DNA from: Bacteroidales bacterium
GTDB taxonomy: Bacteria; Bacteroidota; Bacteroidia; Bacteroidales; UBA4181
Assembly: GCA_031275285.1 (NCBI GenBank)
Contig: JAISOY010000074.1
Span: 1-52,590 of the forward strand
DNA length: 52,590 nucleotides
Reading direction: 5' to 3'
Below, in pieces: positions 44,548 to 52,590 of the stretch (its first letter is position 1; each line of letters opens with the position of its first letter). The position numbers and the translations under genes were made by a program. The notes below the pieces were generated by a model. That model worked only from the letters and a program-made list of their open reading frames with translations, was not told the DNA's origin and made no database searches.

Positions 44548-45093
44548 ATGATCTTACCATCCAGGATATATGTTTTATGTGCGCTCGTATTCTTTTCCTG
44601 TGCGGGGGTATCAAACAGTGAGTTGACCCGTGCTAAGACCATTGCGCAGAGTAAAGAACAATTCGCGGCGAATCCGTTCGGTTTTGAAATAACAGTCGAT
44701 AATTTTCAACATCACTATGGAAATATACTTAAACAGGAATATTATCTGATTACTAATCAGGAAAATGAACTTGCTGTTAAAATATACTGGTTCCATAAAG
44801 GAAAGACAGAAATACGTATTACTCAAACAGACAGATTGATGTCTGCAGATATTTATGATACTAAAATAAAACTTAAAAATGACATACATGTCGGATTGAG
44901 CAGGAAAGAATTTTTCTGGAAATTTACAGACTGGATGTATGACAGCGCTGATTCTTTGACCTTATTTTCCGCAGATGCCGGTTGCACTTTTACCTTTGTT
45001 TTTTCGAAAGATAAGCTTAAATCAATACATATTGAGAACAGGCAATCGCAATTGGACCGGCTTCGGCGAAACCTTATTTCAACAATTATATAA
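44548..45093 (+). CDS. Lipoprotein of unknown function between mgsA and the lolA-like gene
   Basis: A 181-residue protein with a lipoprotein signal (YVLCALVFFSC, lipid Cys in FFSCAG). The mature part is beta-rich (EYYLITNQENELAVKIYWFHKG, TEIRITQTDRLMSADIYDTK), with a helical stretch (SRKEFFWKFTDWM). No family is recognised. It begins 2 bases after mgsA and ends 2 bases before the lolA-like gene, so all three are translated together. An outer-membrane location is likely because its N-terminus lacks an inner-membrane retention Asp at +2. Confidence 0.75.
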   Translation: MILPSRIYVLCALVFFSCAGVSNSELTRAKTIAQSKEQFAANPFGFEITVDNFQHHYGNILKQEYYLITNQENELAVKIYWFHKGKTEIRITQTDRLMSADIYDTKIKLKNDIHVGLSRKEFFWKFTDWMYDSADSLTLFSADAGCTFTFVFSKDKLKSIHIENRQSQLDRLRRNLISTII

Positions 45094-45095
45094 AC

Positions 45096-45767
45096 ATGGT
45101 ACATTTTATTCAGGTCGGTTTTCTTTTGATTTGTTCTGTCTTTTCCTTATACGGACAAACAGATGCTCGTTCACAAAAAATTATGGATGAGGTGGTTGAC
45201 AAATTTAAATCTTATGCTGGCGTACAAGTCGATTTTTCTTTAACCATAACAAATTTACAGGACAATTCCGAAGAGGAACAAAAAGGTAAAATTTGGCTTA
45301 AAAATGAAAAATATAAACTGGAGCTTCCTGACAATATCTTGTTTTTTGACGGAACAAAGCTTTATCAATATTATCCGGATGTTAATGAAGTAAATATTAA
45401 CCAGCCTGACCTGGAAGAGGTTAATGATGACGAAGATATTCAGTTGCTTCATCCCCAAACGATTTTTAACTTGTCTTCAAAAAAGTTTAAAAGTAATTTG
45501 GTAAAAGAAAGTACACAATACAACCGGCCCGTTTATGAAATTGACCTGTATCCGGTACAGCTGAAAACTACCAAATATTCCCGCATCCGTTTATACATCG
45601 AAAGAAATAAATTACAAATTGTTTATTTAAAGGCATTTTTGAAGGATGGTACACAGTATACAATCACTTTTTCTCCATATAATGTGACGAATGCCTTACC
45701 CGATACTTTTTTTACTTTTGATAAATCAAAACATCCGGGGGTGGAAATCATAGATCTGACCCTTTAA
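45096..45767 (+). CDS. LolA-like outer-membrane lipoprotein carrier protein
   Basis: The 223-residue protein has a signal peptide (FIQVGFLLICSVFSLYGQ) and then the LolA beta-barrel pattern: IMDEVVDKFKSYAGVQVDFSL, KGKIWLKNEKYKLELPDN and ILFFDGTKLYQYYPDVNEVN, ending with LPDTFFTFDKSKHPGVEIIDL. LolA carries lipoproteins through the periplasm to the outer membrane; it may serve the lipoprotein just upstream, but that is speculation. Bacteroidota often encode several LolA-like proteins, so I leave the symbol blank. Confidence 0.9.
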   Translation: MVHFIQVGFLLICSVFSLYGQTDARSQKIMDEVVDKFKSYAGVQVDFSLTITNLQDNSEEEQKGKIWLKNEKYKLELPDNILFFDGTKLYQYYPDVNEVNINQPDLEEVNDDEDIQLLHPQTIFNLSSKKFKSNLVKESTQYNRPVYEIDLYPVQLKTTKYSRIRLYIERNKLQIVYLKAFLKDGTQYTITFSPYNVTNALPDTFFTFDKSKHPGVEIIDLTL

Positions 45768-46125
45768 TCAGCTTGTTTGTGGAATGAGATGCCTTTTTGC
45801 CGAAACAAATATTTATTTAAGAAACGAATAGAAGTTGACTAAAAAAGATAAACAAAAATATATTTTATTTATTTTGTAATGAGAATGATTGAAATATATC
45901 GTTAATATCGAATAAAACATATAACTTTGCAGCGAAGAAATAAAAAAGTTCATCTGGAAATATACTGATTTGTATCGTATTTGTTGTTTTTTGAAATTAG
46001 ACGTCAGTTTTTTTGTTTTATATTTGAAAAAAACGCTTTTACACCAGTTGGCATATAAAATGGTTTTTGTAGTTGGATGATAAACGAAGATCATATTTTG
46101 ATGGTCAGTAAAAAGAAAATGCTAG
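45768..46125. other. AT-rich non-coding gap upstream of the M16 peptidase
   Basis: 358 bases with no supported gene. It contains a full TAnnTTTG element at 45922-45929 but otherwise only A/T-rich sequence. Confidence 0.45.
45922..45929 (+). promoter_or_regulatory. Putative -7 element (TAACTTTG)
   Basis: Matches TAnnTTTG; the nearest plus-strand gene begins about 260 bases downstream, so the leader would be long. Confidence 0.35.
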
Positions 46126-46191
46126 ATGTGCCTTGAAACAAAACTTTCAAAATTATCGAATCGAATTCTTTTTTCGGAAGTCTTATTTGAA

Positions 46192-47394
46192 ATGCATGAG
46201 CTAAAGAATGGTATCCGTTTGATACATCAGCATACAGATTCGCCGGTAGCATATAGTGCATTAATGATCAATGCGGGGTCACGCGATGAATTGAATCATG
46301 AAATCGGAGCAGCTCATCTGGCGGAGCATTTAATTTTTAAGGAGACGCATAAGCGTAAAGCATATCATATCCTCAATCGACTTGAAAATGTGGGTGGGGA
46401 TCTGAATGCTTATACGACCAAGGAAGATACATGTATTCATGCTGCTTTTCTCAATGAACATTATGCCCGGGCCCTTGAGTTATTCAGCGATATTGTGTTC
46501 GGCCATAAAATAACGAAAGATGCTTTCGACATAGAAAAGAAAGTAGTCTCGGATGAAATCAAGTCATATATGGATAACCCTTCCGAGATGATTTTTGATC
46601 ATTTTGACGAACTTTTATTTTCCGGACATCCATTGGGTAATAGTACGTTAGGAACTATTCAGCAAATCAAAAAGATAAATATCCCATCAGTTGAACAATT
46701 CATATCCAGAAATTATATTCCCGGACAAATTGTTATATCATCGGTGGGTAATATACCTTTTAAACGGCTGGTGTATTTTGTTGAGAAATATATGTCTCAT
46801 TATCCACCCGGTACAAAGGAGGTATCCCGTCAAGTTCCGGCCGTTGCACCTTCTTTTTCCGTATCCTGTAACAAGAAAAATCACCAGGTACATTGTATAA
46901 TGGGAAGGACATGTGAAAGTTCCGACCGGAAGTTCCGGATAGCTATGACCATGTTGACCAACCTGTTGGGTGGCCCGGGAATGAATACCCGATTAAATAT
47001 GTCGATGAGAGAGCGTAATGGCTGGGTTTATCATGTAGAGGCTTCCTACACACCTTATTCGGATGTGGGGGTATTCAACATTTATTTTGGAACCGACAAG
47101 ATCTATCTGGATCAATGCTTATCGCAGGTCAAACGGGAGTTGGCCAAACTTAAGAATACATTGTTAAAGGATAGTCAGTTAAAAAAGTTGCAGCAACAGA
47201 TCATCGGACAACTGGCGATCGGTTCGGATAACAGCGACGCTAGGATGTTGTCCAATGGGAAAAGCCTGCTCATGTATCATCATGTAGATAACCTGCAGGA
47301 TATATGCAAGCAGATTATCGATATTGATGCCCGCTATCTGAATGATGTGGCTAACAGGGTATTCGATCACCTAAATATCTTGGTATATCAATAA
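46192..47394 (+). CDS. M16-family zinc metallopeptidase
   Basis: I prefer the ATG at 46192 (400 residues), because family members begin a few residues before ELKNGIRLIH; an ATG at 46126 would add 22 residues of unlike sequence. The inverted zinc motif HxxEH reads HLAEH in IGAAHLAEHLIFKE. Conserved segments NVGGDLNAYTTKEDT, KVVSDEIKSYMDNP and GNSTLGT follow, then the second, non-catalytic half. It degrades peptides or processes proteins; substrate unknown. The O-methyltransferase follows by 2 bases. Confidence 0.92.
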   Translation: MHELKNGIRLIHQHTDSPVAYSALMINAGSRDELNHEIGAAHLAEHLIFKETHKRKAYHILNRLENVGGDLNAYTTKEDTCIHAAFLNEHYARALELFSDIVFGHKITKDAFDIEKKVVSDEIKSYMDNPSEMIFDHFDELLFSGHPLGNSTLGTIQQIKKINIPSVEQFISRNYIPGQIVISSVGNIPFKRLVYFVEKYMSHYPPGTKEVSRQVPAVAPSFSVSCNKKNHQVHCIMGRTCESSDRKFRIAMTMLTNLLGGPGMNTRLNMSMRERNGWVYHVEASYTPYSDVGVFNIYFGTDKIYLDQCLSQVKRELAKLKNTLLKDSQLKKLQQQIIGQLAIGSDNSDARMLSNGKSLLMYHHVDNLQDICKQIIDIDARYLNDVANRVFDHLNILVYQ

Positions 47395-47396
47395 TT

Positions 47397-48026
47397 ATGA
47401 AAGAAGCATTACAGGAATATATATATCACCATTTAGGGCCGGAAAGTGAATTATTGTCTGAACTTTATCGCCAAACGCACCTTCGTGTACTGTATCCGGA
47501 AATGGTATCCGGTCATGAGCAAGGACGTTTACTTAGTATGATCAGTCATATGGTACGACCTGAACGAATACTGGAAATCGGTACATTTACCGGTTATTCG
47601 GCCATTTGTTTGGCGGAAGGATTGCCACCTCAGGGACGTTTGTATACCATAGATAAGAATGACGAATTAAAAGAAATGTCGGATACTTTTTTTAGAAAAG
47701 CCGGGTTACAAGAGAAAATTGTTTCTTATATCGGAGATGCCCTTGAGATCATTCCCAGGATAGATGATTTATTTGACCTTGTTTTCATCGATGCTGCAAA
47801 AAAAGAATATCTGGAATATTATCATGCTGTATTCGATAAGGTCAAACAGGGTGGATATATCCTTGTAGATAATATATTGTGGTATAATAAAATATATGAC
47901 CATCAGATTCAGGATGCCACTACGGAAAAACTGAGAATATTCAATGATTTTGTGCGTAAAGACGAGCGGGTAGAAAAAGCAATCATTGAAAACAGGGATG
48001 GGCTATTTATTTTACGTAAAAAATGA
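47397..48026 (+). CDS. SAM-dependent O-methyltransferase
   Basis: The 209-residue protein has the catechol-O-methyltransferase-like layout: the SAM motif ILEIGTFTGYSAICLAEG, LYTIDKNDELKEM, then LVFIDAAKKEYLEYYHAV with the metal Asp, and ILVDNILWYNKIYD. Length is typical of family 3 O-methyltransferases, which act on diverse hydroxyl groups using Mg2+. It begins 2 bases after the M16 peptidase. The substrate is not visible. Confidence 0.95.
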   Translation: MKEALQEYIYHHLGPESELLSELYRQTHLRVLYPEMVSGHEQGRLLSMISHMVRPERILEIGTFTGYSAICLAEGLPPQGRLYTIDKNDELKEMSDTFFRKAGLQEKIVSYIGDALEIIPRIDDLFDLVFIDAAKKEYLEYYHAVFDKVKQGGYILVDNILWYNKIYDHQIQDATTEKLRIFNDFVRKDERVEKAIIENRDGLFILRKK

Positions 48027-48141
48027 ACAATTTACCTGTAATTATTGTTTTATGATAAATCTACCACATTAAACATCAATGATATAATATAGTGTAATCT
48101 TAGAATAAACCTAATCAATAACCTCTAAATAAATTAAGATC

Positions 48142-49020
48142 ATGCCTAATTATTCCATTAAAGACCTTGAAAACCTTACGGGAATTCAAGCACATACAAT
48201 AAGGATCTGGGAACAGAGATATAAACTTCTTTCTCCGGAACGGACGCCTACAAACATCCGGATATATTCTGATAAAGATTTACGGAAGTTACTCAGTGTG
48301 GCTTTATTGAACAATAATGGTTTGAAAATTTCCAAAATCGCTAAATTATCTGATACAGACGTCGCGGAAGCAGTGCTTCGGCTGGCTGAAAGTACCGATA
48401 GCAATCTCGAAAATCATATCAATACATTAAAGTTGATTATGATTGAAATGAATGAAGCCAAATTCGAAAAATTATTCAGCCATTTGGTGTTACAGATGGG
48501 CTTTGAAGAAACCATCATGCGGGTTTTTGTCCCATTTTTCAAAAGATTGGCCTATTTATGGCAAACCGAATCCGTATCCCTTATACAGATATATTTTATT
48601 TCTTCGTTGTTCAAGCAAAAACTATATGTTGCCATCGACGGGTTAACTACGGCAGAAGCTGTCGATAAAAAGACATTTATATTGTTTCTCCCTAAGACGG
48701 AATTTCTGGATAATAATTTGATTTTCTGTAATTATCTTTCGAGGAAAGCAGGTCACAAAGTATATTATTTTGGAGTCTCTTCTCCAGCAGATGAAATCAT
48801 AGACTTGTTACAGAAAAATCCGGGATGTTACCTGATTTCAGTAGTCAGTATGGCACAGATCGATGTAACGGCCTATTATAATAAAATACTGGCAGCTTGT
48901 AACGATGGTCAGCAATTAGTTGTTTCAGGAAACCAGGCTAATATTATCAAAATTTCTGATCCCCGGTTCACTTATTTCGAAGATTTAGCCGATTACAAGA
49001 AAATGTTGGATAACCTGTAA
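48142..49020 (+). CDS. MerR-type regulator with degenerate B12-binding domain
   Basis: The 292-residue protein has an N-terminal MerR helix-turn-helix (YSIKDLENLTGIQAHTIRIW, YKLLSPERTPTNIRIY) and a C-terminal region with the fold of CarH/LitR B12-sensing regulators. The two cobalamin motifs are gone: the Wx9EH site reads WQTESVSLIQIY, and the ExHxxG stretch reads EFLDNN. Nearby conserved residues remain (SRKAGHKVYYFG). So it should bind DNA but probably not B12 or light. The SpoIID-like frame begins one base after its stop. Confidence 0.88.
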   Translation: MPNYSIKDLENLTGIQAHTIRIWEQRYKLLSPERTPTNIRIYSDKDLRKLLSVALLNNNGLKISKIAKLSDTDVAEAVLRLAESTDSNLENHINTLKLIMIEMNEAKFEKLFSHLVLQMGFEETIMRVFVPFFKRLAYLWQTESVSLIQIYFISSLFKQKLYVAIDGLTTAEAVDKKTFILFLPKTEFLDNNLIFCNYLSRKAGHKVYYFGVSSPADEIIDLLQKNPGCYLISVVSMAQIDVTAYYNKILAACNDGQQLVVSGNQANIIKISDPRFTYFEDLADYKKMLDNL

Positions 49021-49078
49021 TTTGGTGATCTGGTATCGTTCTGGTATATTTGTAAAAAATCAGGATGAGGAATTGTTG

Positions 49079-50266
49079 ATGTTTATGGGCTGGAAAAAAT
49101 ATATTTGGATCACAGCACTACTAGGTATGCTTACTGTCTGTGGCTATGTTTCAGCTCGTCCGATCAGTGTCAGTTTATATAACAATTCACAAATCCAGAC
49201 AGTAGTAATAAGCGCCTATAACACTCCTCTGACGGTTTCCCAGAATAATGTCGATCAATATATCATTGCTGGTGGACAGGCTGTTTATGCTGCTTTATAC
49301 GGGCAGAAAATAATCCTCAGTAATGAAAAAGGGGTCATTGGTTCTTATGATCGTTTAACTATCCGGGGAGATGATTCGTTATCTGTAGTTCGGCTGAAAC
49401 CGGTGTCTCCTATGTCGGAATCACGTAATTTTGAGGATGTTATATGTCTTTATCCGGATAACGGGCGGCTCAGGTTGATCAACAGGGTGGAGGAGAACAG
49501 GTATATTTCCGGGGTAATTGAAGCAGAAACAGGTGCAGGACGTACGGAAGAGTTTTATAAAGCCAAAGCTGTTATTTGCCGTACATATCTGTATGGCCAT
49601 ATCCAGCGCCACGGATCTGAGAATTTCCACTTATGCGACGAAACACATTGCCAGGCCTATAAAGGGCAATGCCGTCATAGCGACCTGATACGTTCGGCAG
49701 TAAATGCAACCGGGGATATTATCCTTACAGATAAGGAAAATGCGAAACCCATACTGGCCACTTATCATTCCAATTGCGGGGGAGAAACGGAGTCTGCAAA
49801 GAATGCATGGCAAACCAATATGCCCTATTTGATCCCTGTTACTGATCCGCATTGTACGGAACTACCCAATGCCCGATGGCAAAAGACGATCTCCCTGGAT
49901 GATTGGATCGCTTACTTAATAAAAAACGGTTTCAACCCGGATCCAAATGTAGTAACCGATTTTAGTTTTCAACAGGTACACCGGGTTCCGGACTATTCGG
50001 TAAATAATTTTTCATTGCCTGTAAAGCAGATACGGAATGATTGGCAGTTACGTTCTACTTTTTTTAATGTGTCGTTGCTGGATGGACAGGTTGTGCTTGA
50101 CGGAAGAGGTTACGGGCACGGAGTGGGATTATGTCAGGAAGGGGCTATGGAGATGGGTAAAAAAGGGTATAAATATGACGAGATCATCAGTTTTTACTAT
50201 AAGTATGTAAATCTGGTCCCGGTTTCAACCATACAGATTGAAATTCCCGATTTCTCTATGAGATAA
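49079..50266 (+). CDS. SpoIID/LytB-domain protein, secreted or anchored
   Basis: I start at the ATG at 49079 (395 residues, MFMGWKKYIWITALLGML with a good signal/anchor); the TTG at 49022 is unlikely. The N-terminal ~100 residues are beta-rich. The SpoIID domain follows: YISGVIEAETGAGRTEEFYK, AKAVICRTYLYGH, CDETHCQAYKG, ATYHSNCGGETESAKNAW and GRGYGHGVGLCQEGAMEMG. In sporulation SpoIID cleaves peptidoglycan glycan strands; Bacteroidota do not sporulate, so this is presumably a cell-wall enzyme. It ends at a strong terminator. Confidence 0.92.
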   Translation: MFMGWKKYIWITALLGMLTVCGYVSARPISVSLYNNSQIQTVVISAYNTPLTVSQNNVDQYIIAGGQAVYAALYGQKIILSNEKGVIGSYDRLTIRGDDSLSVVRLKPVSPMSESRNFEDVICLYPDNGRLRLINRVEENRYISGVIEAETGAGRTEEFYKAKAVICRTYLYGHIQRHGSENFHLCDETHCQAYKGQCRHSDLIRSAVNATGDIILTDKENAKPILATYHSNCGGETESAKNAWQTNMPYLIPVTDPHCTELPNARWQKTISLDDWIAYLIKNGFNPDPNVVTDFSFQQVHRVPDYSVNNFSLPVKQIRNDWQLRSTFFNVSLLDGQVVLDGRGYGHGVGLCQEGAMEMGKKGYKYDEIISFYYKYVNLVPVSTIQIEIPDFSMR

Positions 50267-50279
50267 ACAGGATATTGTC

Positions 50280-50323
50280 ATAAAACAATAAAAGCTGCCG
50301 ATCGGCAGCTTTTATTGTTTTAT
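50280..50323. terminator. 44-base perfect palindrome, bidirectional terminator
   Basis: Every base from 50280 to 50323 pairs with its mirror; the central GC-rich core AAAGCTGCCGATCGGCAGC is flanked by A/T runs on both sides. It lies between the convergent SpoIID-like and pgk genes, so it can terminate both transcripts. Confidence 0.92.
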
Positions 50324-50334
50324 TTATGGAGAGA

Positions 50335-51594
50335 TTATCCGCGTATCGCTTTAATACCCGGTAATTCCTTTCCTTCCATATATTCAAGCATGGCACCACC
50401 ACCGGTAGATACATAACTCACTTTATCAGCCAGTTTGTTTTTATTAATGGCTGCAACAGAATCCCCGCCGCCGATCAAAGAGAACGCACCGTTGGCAGTT
50501 GCTTTAGCGACAGCCTGTGCAATGGCGGATGTTCCTTTTGAGAATTTCTCAAATTCGAAAACACCCATCGGACCATTCCAGAGAACTGTTTTGGAATTGG
50601 CGATCACATCACTGAATGTTTTGATGGTTTCTTCTCCGATGTCTAATCCCATCCATCCGTCAGGTGTTTCATTTACCTTCGAAATTTTCGTATTGGCATT
50701 AGCATCAAAAGCATCAGCATTTAAAGCATCGGTAGGCAAATAAACATTGACACCTTTTTCCTTTGCTTTTTTCAGGATATCCAACGCCAGATCCAGCTTA
50801 TCTTCTTCACACAATGACTTACCGATCTTTCCGCCTTGCGCCTTGATAAAGGTATAAGTCATACCTCCGCCAATGATCAGGTTTTGAACACGGTTCAACA
50901 GGTTTTCAATGATCAGTATTTTGTCGGAAACTTTAGCGCCACCCATAATAGCGGTAAATGGTTCTTCGCTGGAATTCAATACCGTATCCATAGCCTTTAA
51001 TTCGCTATTGATCAAATATCCGAACATTTTATTTTCCGTAGAAAAACTATCGGCAATAATGGCTGTTGAAGCATGGGCGCGATGTGCAGTACCGAATGCA
51101 TCATTCACATATACATCGGCATAACCGGCAAGCTGTTTCGCAAAAGCTTTCTGTTTTTCTTTCAATTCAGCCTTTGCCGCCTTCTTTTCTTCATCGGTGG
51201 CTGTATCAGGGAGACGTGGCTTCCCTTCTTCTTCAGCGTAAAAACGAAGGTTTTCGAGCAATAATACTTCACCCGGTTTTAAAGCCGCAGCTTTTGTTTT
51301 GGCACTTTCTCCCATACAATCGTCGGCGAATTCGACATTTTTGCCCAACAATTCAGACAAGCGTCCGATCACATGTTTAAGGGAATATTTTTCTTCCACA
51401 CCTTTAGGACGTCCCAGGTGTGACATTAAGATCACAGAACCGCCATCGGATAAAATTTTATTGATGGTAGGTAATGCTCCACGGATACGGGTATCGTCGG
51501 TTACCACAAATGTCTGTTTGTCTAACGGTACATTGAAATCAACCCTGACAATGGCCTTTTTACCTTTGAAATTGTATTTGTCAATTGTTTGCAT
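50335..51594 (-). CDS. pgk: Phosphoglycerate kinase
   Basis: The 419-residue protein has the PGK signatures: [15 protein letters not shown], the Arg-rich [49 protein letters not shown] and the nucleotide-binding [11 protein letters not shown] and GGGDSVAA. It makes ATP from 1,3-bisphosphoglycerate. Length is normal. It follows thiL on the same strand by 93 bases and probably has its own promoter. Confidence 0.99.
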   Translation of the reverse strand: MQTIDKYNFKGKKAIVRVDFNVPLDKQTFVVTDDTRIRGALPTINKILSDGGSVILMSHLGRPKGVEEKYSLKHVIGRLSELLGKNVEFADDCMGESAKTKAAALKPGEVLLLENLRFYAEEEGKPRLPDTATDEEKKAAKAELKEKQKAFAKQLAGYADVYVNDAFGTAHRAHASTAIIADSFSTENKMFGYLINSELKAMDTVLNSSEEPFTAIMGGAKVSDKILIIENLLNRVQNLIIGGGMTYTFIKAQGGKIGKSLCEEDKLDLALDILKKAKEKGVNVYLPTDALNADAFDANANTKISKVNETPDGWMGLDIGEETIKTFSDVIANSKTVLWNGPMGVFEFEKFSKGTSAIAQAVAKATANGAFSLIGGGDSVAAINKNKLADKVSYVSTGGGAMLEYMEGKELPGIKAIRG

Positions 51595-51617
51595 GATATG
51601 TATTGTTTTTAGAAATG

Positions 51618-51625
51618 CAAATTTA
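51618..51625 (-). promoter_or_regulatory. Putative -7 element for pgk (TAAATTTG)
   Basis: Read on the minus strand, TAAATTTG matches TAnnTTTG, about 24 bases before the pgk start. Confidence 0.45.
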
Positions 51626-51687
51626 GATTTTTTTCAGGATAATCAGAAATAATCCCTTTTCCTGGTCTAAAATATTTCCGGCAAGCT

Positions 51688-52590
51688 TTATTTCCAACCT
51701 TGCGCCTGGATCGTTATCTTGTTGCCGGTTTCTGTTATCAGGTTACATCCATCCTCTTCATCGACAATGTATCCGATAATAGATATGTCATCTTGCCCGA
51801 TCACTTTTTCATAATCGGAGACAGCTACTGTAAATAATAATTCATAATCTTCACCGCCATTCAAGGCGACAATCAGTGGTTCCAGGTAAAATTCCTCTGC
51901 AGCTCCAACGGTTTCATCTGCAATAGGAATTTTATGGTGATGGATTTCACAACCAACACCTGATGCGGAACAGATATGCAATAGATCGGAGGATAAGCCG
52001 TCGGTGATGTCGATCATGGCTGTAGGTGTGATCTTTGAAGCGGCCATGAATTCTATGATGTCTTTGCGGGCATGTGGTCTTAACTGGCGTCCCACCAAAT
52101 ATTCATATTCATCCAGGTTTGGTTGTATTGAGGGATCATCTGAAAATATCTTCTTTTCCCGTTCCAGTATCTGCAGACCCATATAGGCAGCTCCCAGGTT
52201 TCCGGATACACAGATCAGGTCTCCTTTTCCGGCGGTATTTCGGTAAGTTATTTTCGGAAGTTCGGCTTTTCCTATAGCCGTTATATTAATTGAAAGCCCG
52301 GTAAGGGAAGGGTTGGTATCGCCACCAACCAGATCTACCTGATAATGTTCGCATGCGTGCTGTAATCCGGAATAAAAAAGTTCAAGCGATTCAACGGAGA
52401 ATTTGGAAGAAATGCCTATAGACACCAACAATTGTTGTGGAATAGCATTCATGGCATAGATGTCGGATATTCCGGCCACTGCAGCTTTGTATCCCAGATG
52501 TTGCATCGGAGTATATGTGAGGTCGAAGTCCGTGCCTTCCAGTAACATATCGGTGCTTACGGCCAAAGCCGTTTCCTGATAACGGAGAAT
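51688..52590 (-). CDS. thiL: Thiamine-monophosphate kinase ThiL, partial
   Basis: The frame runs to the right edge, so the N-terminus (about 45 residues) is missing; 300 residues are seen. Family motifs are present: AVSTDMLLEGTDFDL, GYKAAVAGISDIYAMNA, VDLVGGDTNPSLTGLSINI, KGDLICVSGNLGAAYMGL, TAMIDITDGLSSDLLHIC and NGGEDYELLFTV. It phosphorylates thiamine monophosphate to thiamine diphosphate. It continues onto the next stretch of genome and lies upstream of pgk. Confidence 0.97.
   Translation of the reverse strand: MLRYQETALAVSTDMLLEGTDFDLTYTPMQHLGYKAAVAGISDIYAMNAIPQQLLVSIGISSKFSVESLELFYSGLQHACEHYQVDLVGGDTNPSLTGLSINITAIGKAELPKITYRNTAGKGDLICVSGNLGAAYMGLQILEREKKIFSDDPSIQPNLDEYEYLVGRQLRPHARKDIIEFMAASKITPTAMIDITDGLSSDLLHICSASGVGCEIHHHKIPIADETVGAAEEFYLEPLIVALNGGEDYELLFTVAVSDYEKVIGQDDISIIGYIVDEEDGCNLITETGNKITIQAQGWK

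Overview
The window looks like a chromosomal segment of a Bacteroidales bacterium (phylum Bacteroidota). Several things point there. Recognisable Bacteroidota families are present: a DUF5606 protein, a LytTR/His_kinase pair, a GH140/GH2/heparinase-type carbohydrate cluster and a short MTHFR-like protein beside a U32 protein. Many starts lack a clear Shine-Dalgarno sequence. Upstream regions carry the TAnnTTTG -7 element of Bacteroidota promoters, and dispersed palindromic elements of the kind common in these genomes occur between genes. I see no tRNA, rRNA, CRISPR array, transposase, integrase or phage gene.

Layout. 1-1508: 5' part of a large multidomain sensor protein on the minus strand (PEP/pyruvate-binding family by resemblance). 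1.7-6.1 kb: a plus-strand run of poorly characterised genes (DUF805-like membrane protein, secreted protein, acetyltransferase, LRR-like protein, anchored protein, DUF218 protein). 6.2-8.5 kb: a secreted protein and a LytS/LytR-type two-component pair on the minus strand. 8.9-19.5 kb: an accessory stretch of small plus-strand genes. It includes a MORN-repeat lipoprotein gene broken by two stop codons, VOC, P-loop kinase, GNAT, DJ-1/PfpI, DUF1801, two tandem Cys-containing secreted paralogues coupled to an MFS transporter, a MORN-variant protein and a ClbS/DfsB-like protein. 19.6-25.3 kb: minus-strand core genes groEL, groES, secG, a TPR protein and recQ. 25.6-32.0 kb: tatC, an MTHFR-like gene overlapping or abutting a U32 gene, a retropepsin-like protease, DUF5606 and a phosphofructokinase with pyrophosphate-type residues. 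32.4-41.1 kb: a carbohydrate-degradation cluster (six-hairpin glycosidase, GH2, heparinase II/III-like with an in-frame amber codon, GH140). 41.1-43.9 kb: DUF502, lpxK, mltG (minus). 44.1-45.8 kb: mgsA, a lipoprotein and a LolA-like gene (plus). 46.1-50.3 kb: M16 peptidase, O-methyltransferase, a MerR-type regulator and a SpoIID-like protein (plus). 50.3-52.6 kb: pgk and partial thiL (minus).

How genes may work together. The enzymes at 32-41 kb all carry export signals and probably act on one plant- or GAG-like glycan, but no SusC/SusD pair or regulator is in view. mltG, lpxK and the SpoIID-like gene belong to envelope biogenesis; lolA and its lipoprotein neighbour to lipoprotein traffic. The two tandem secreted paralogues, the MFS protein and a small membrane protein are translationally packed and are the best candidate here for an undescribed system.

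The most striking sequence-level signals are three in-frame nonsense codons in two otherwise intact genes, each explainable by a single transition; several nested palindromic intergenic elements; a Fur-box-like palindrome directly in front of mgsA; and a MerR/B12-type regulator that has lost both cobalamin-associated motifs.
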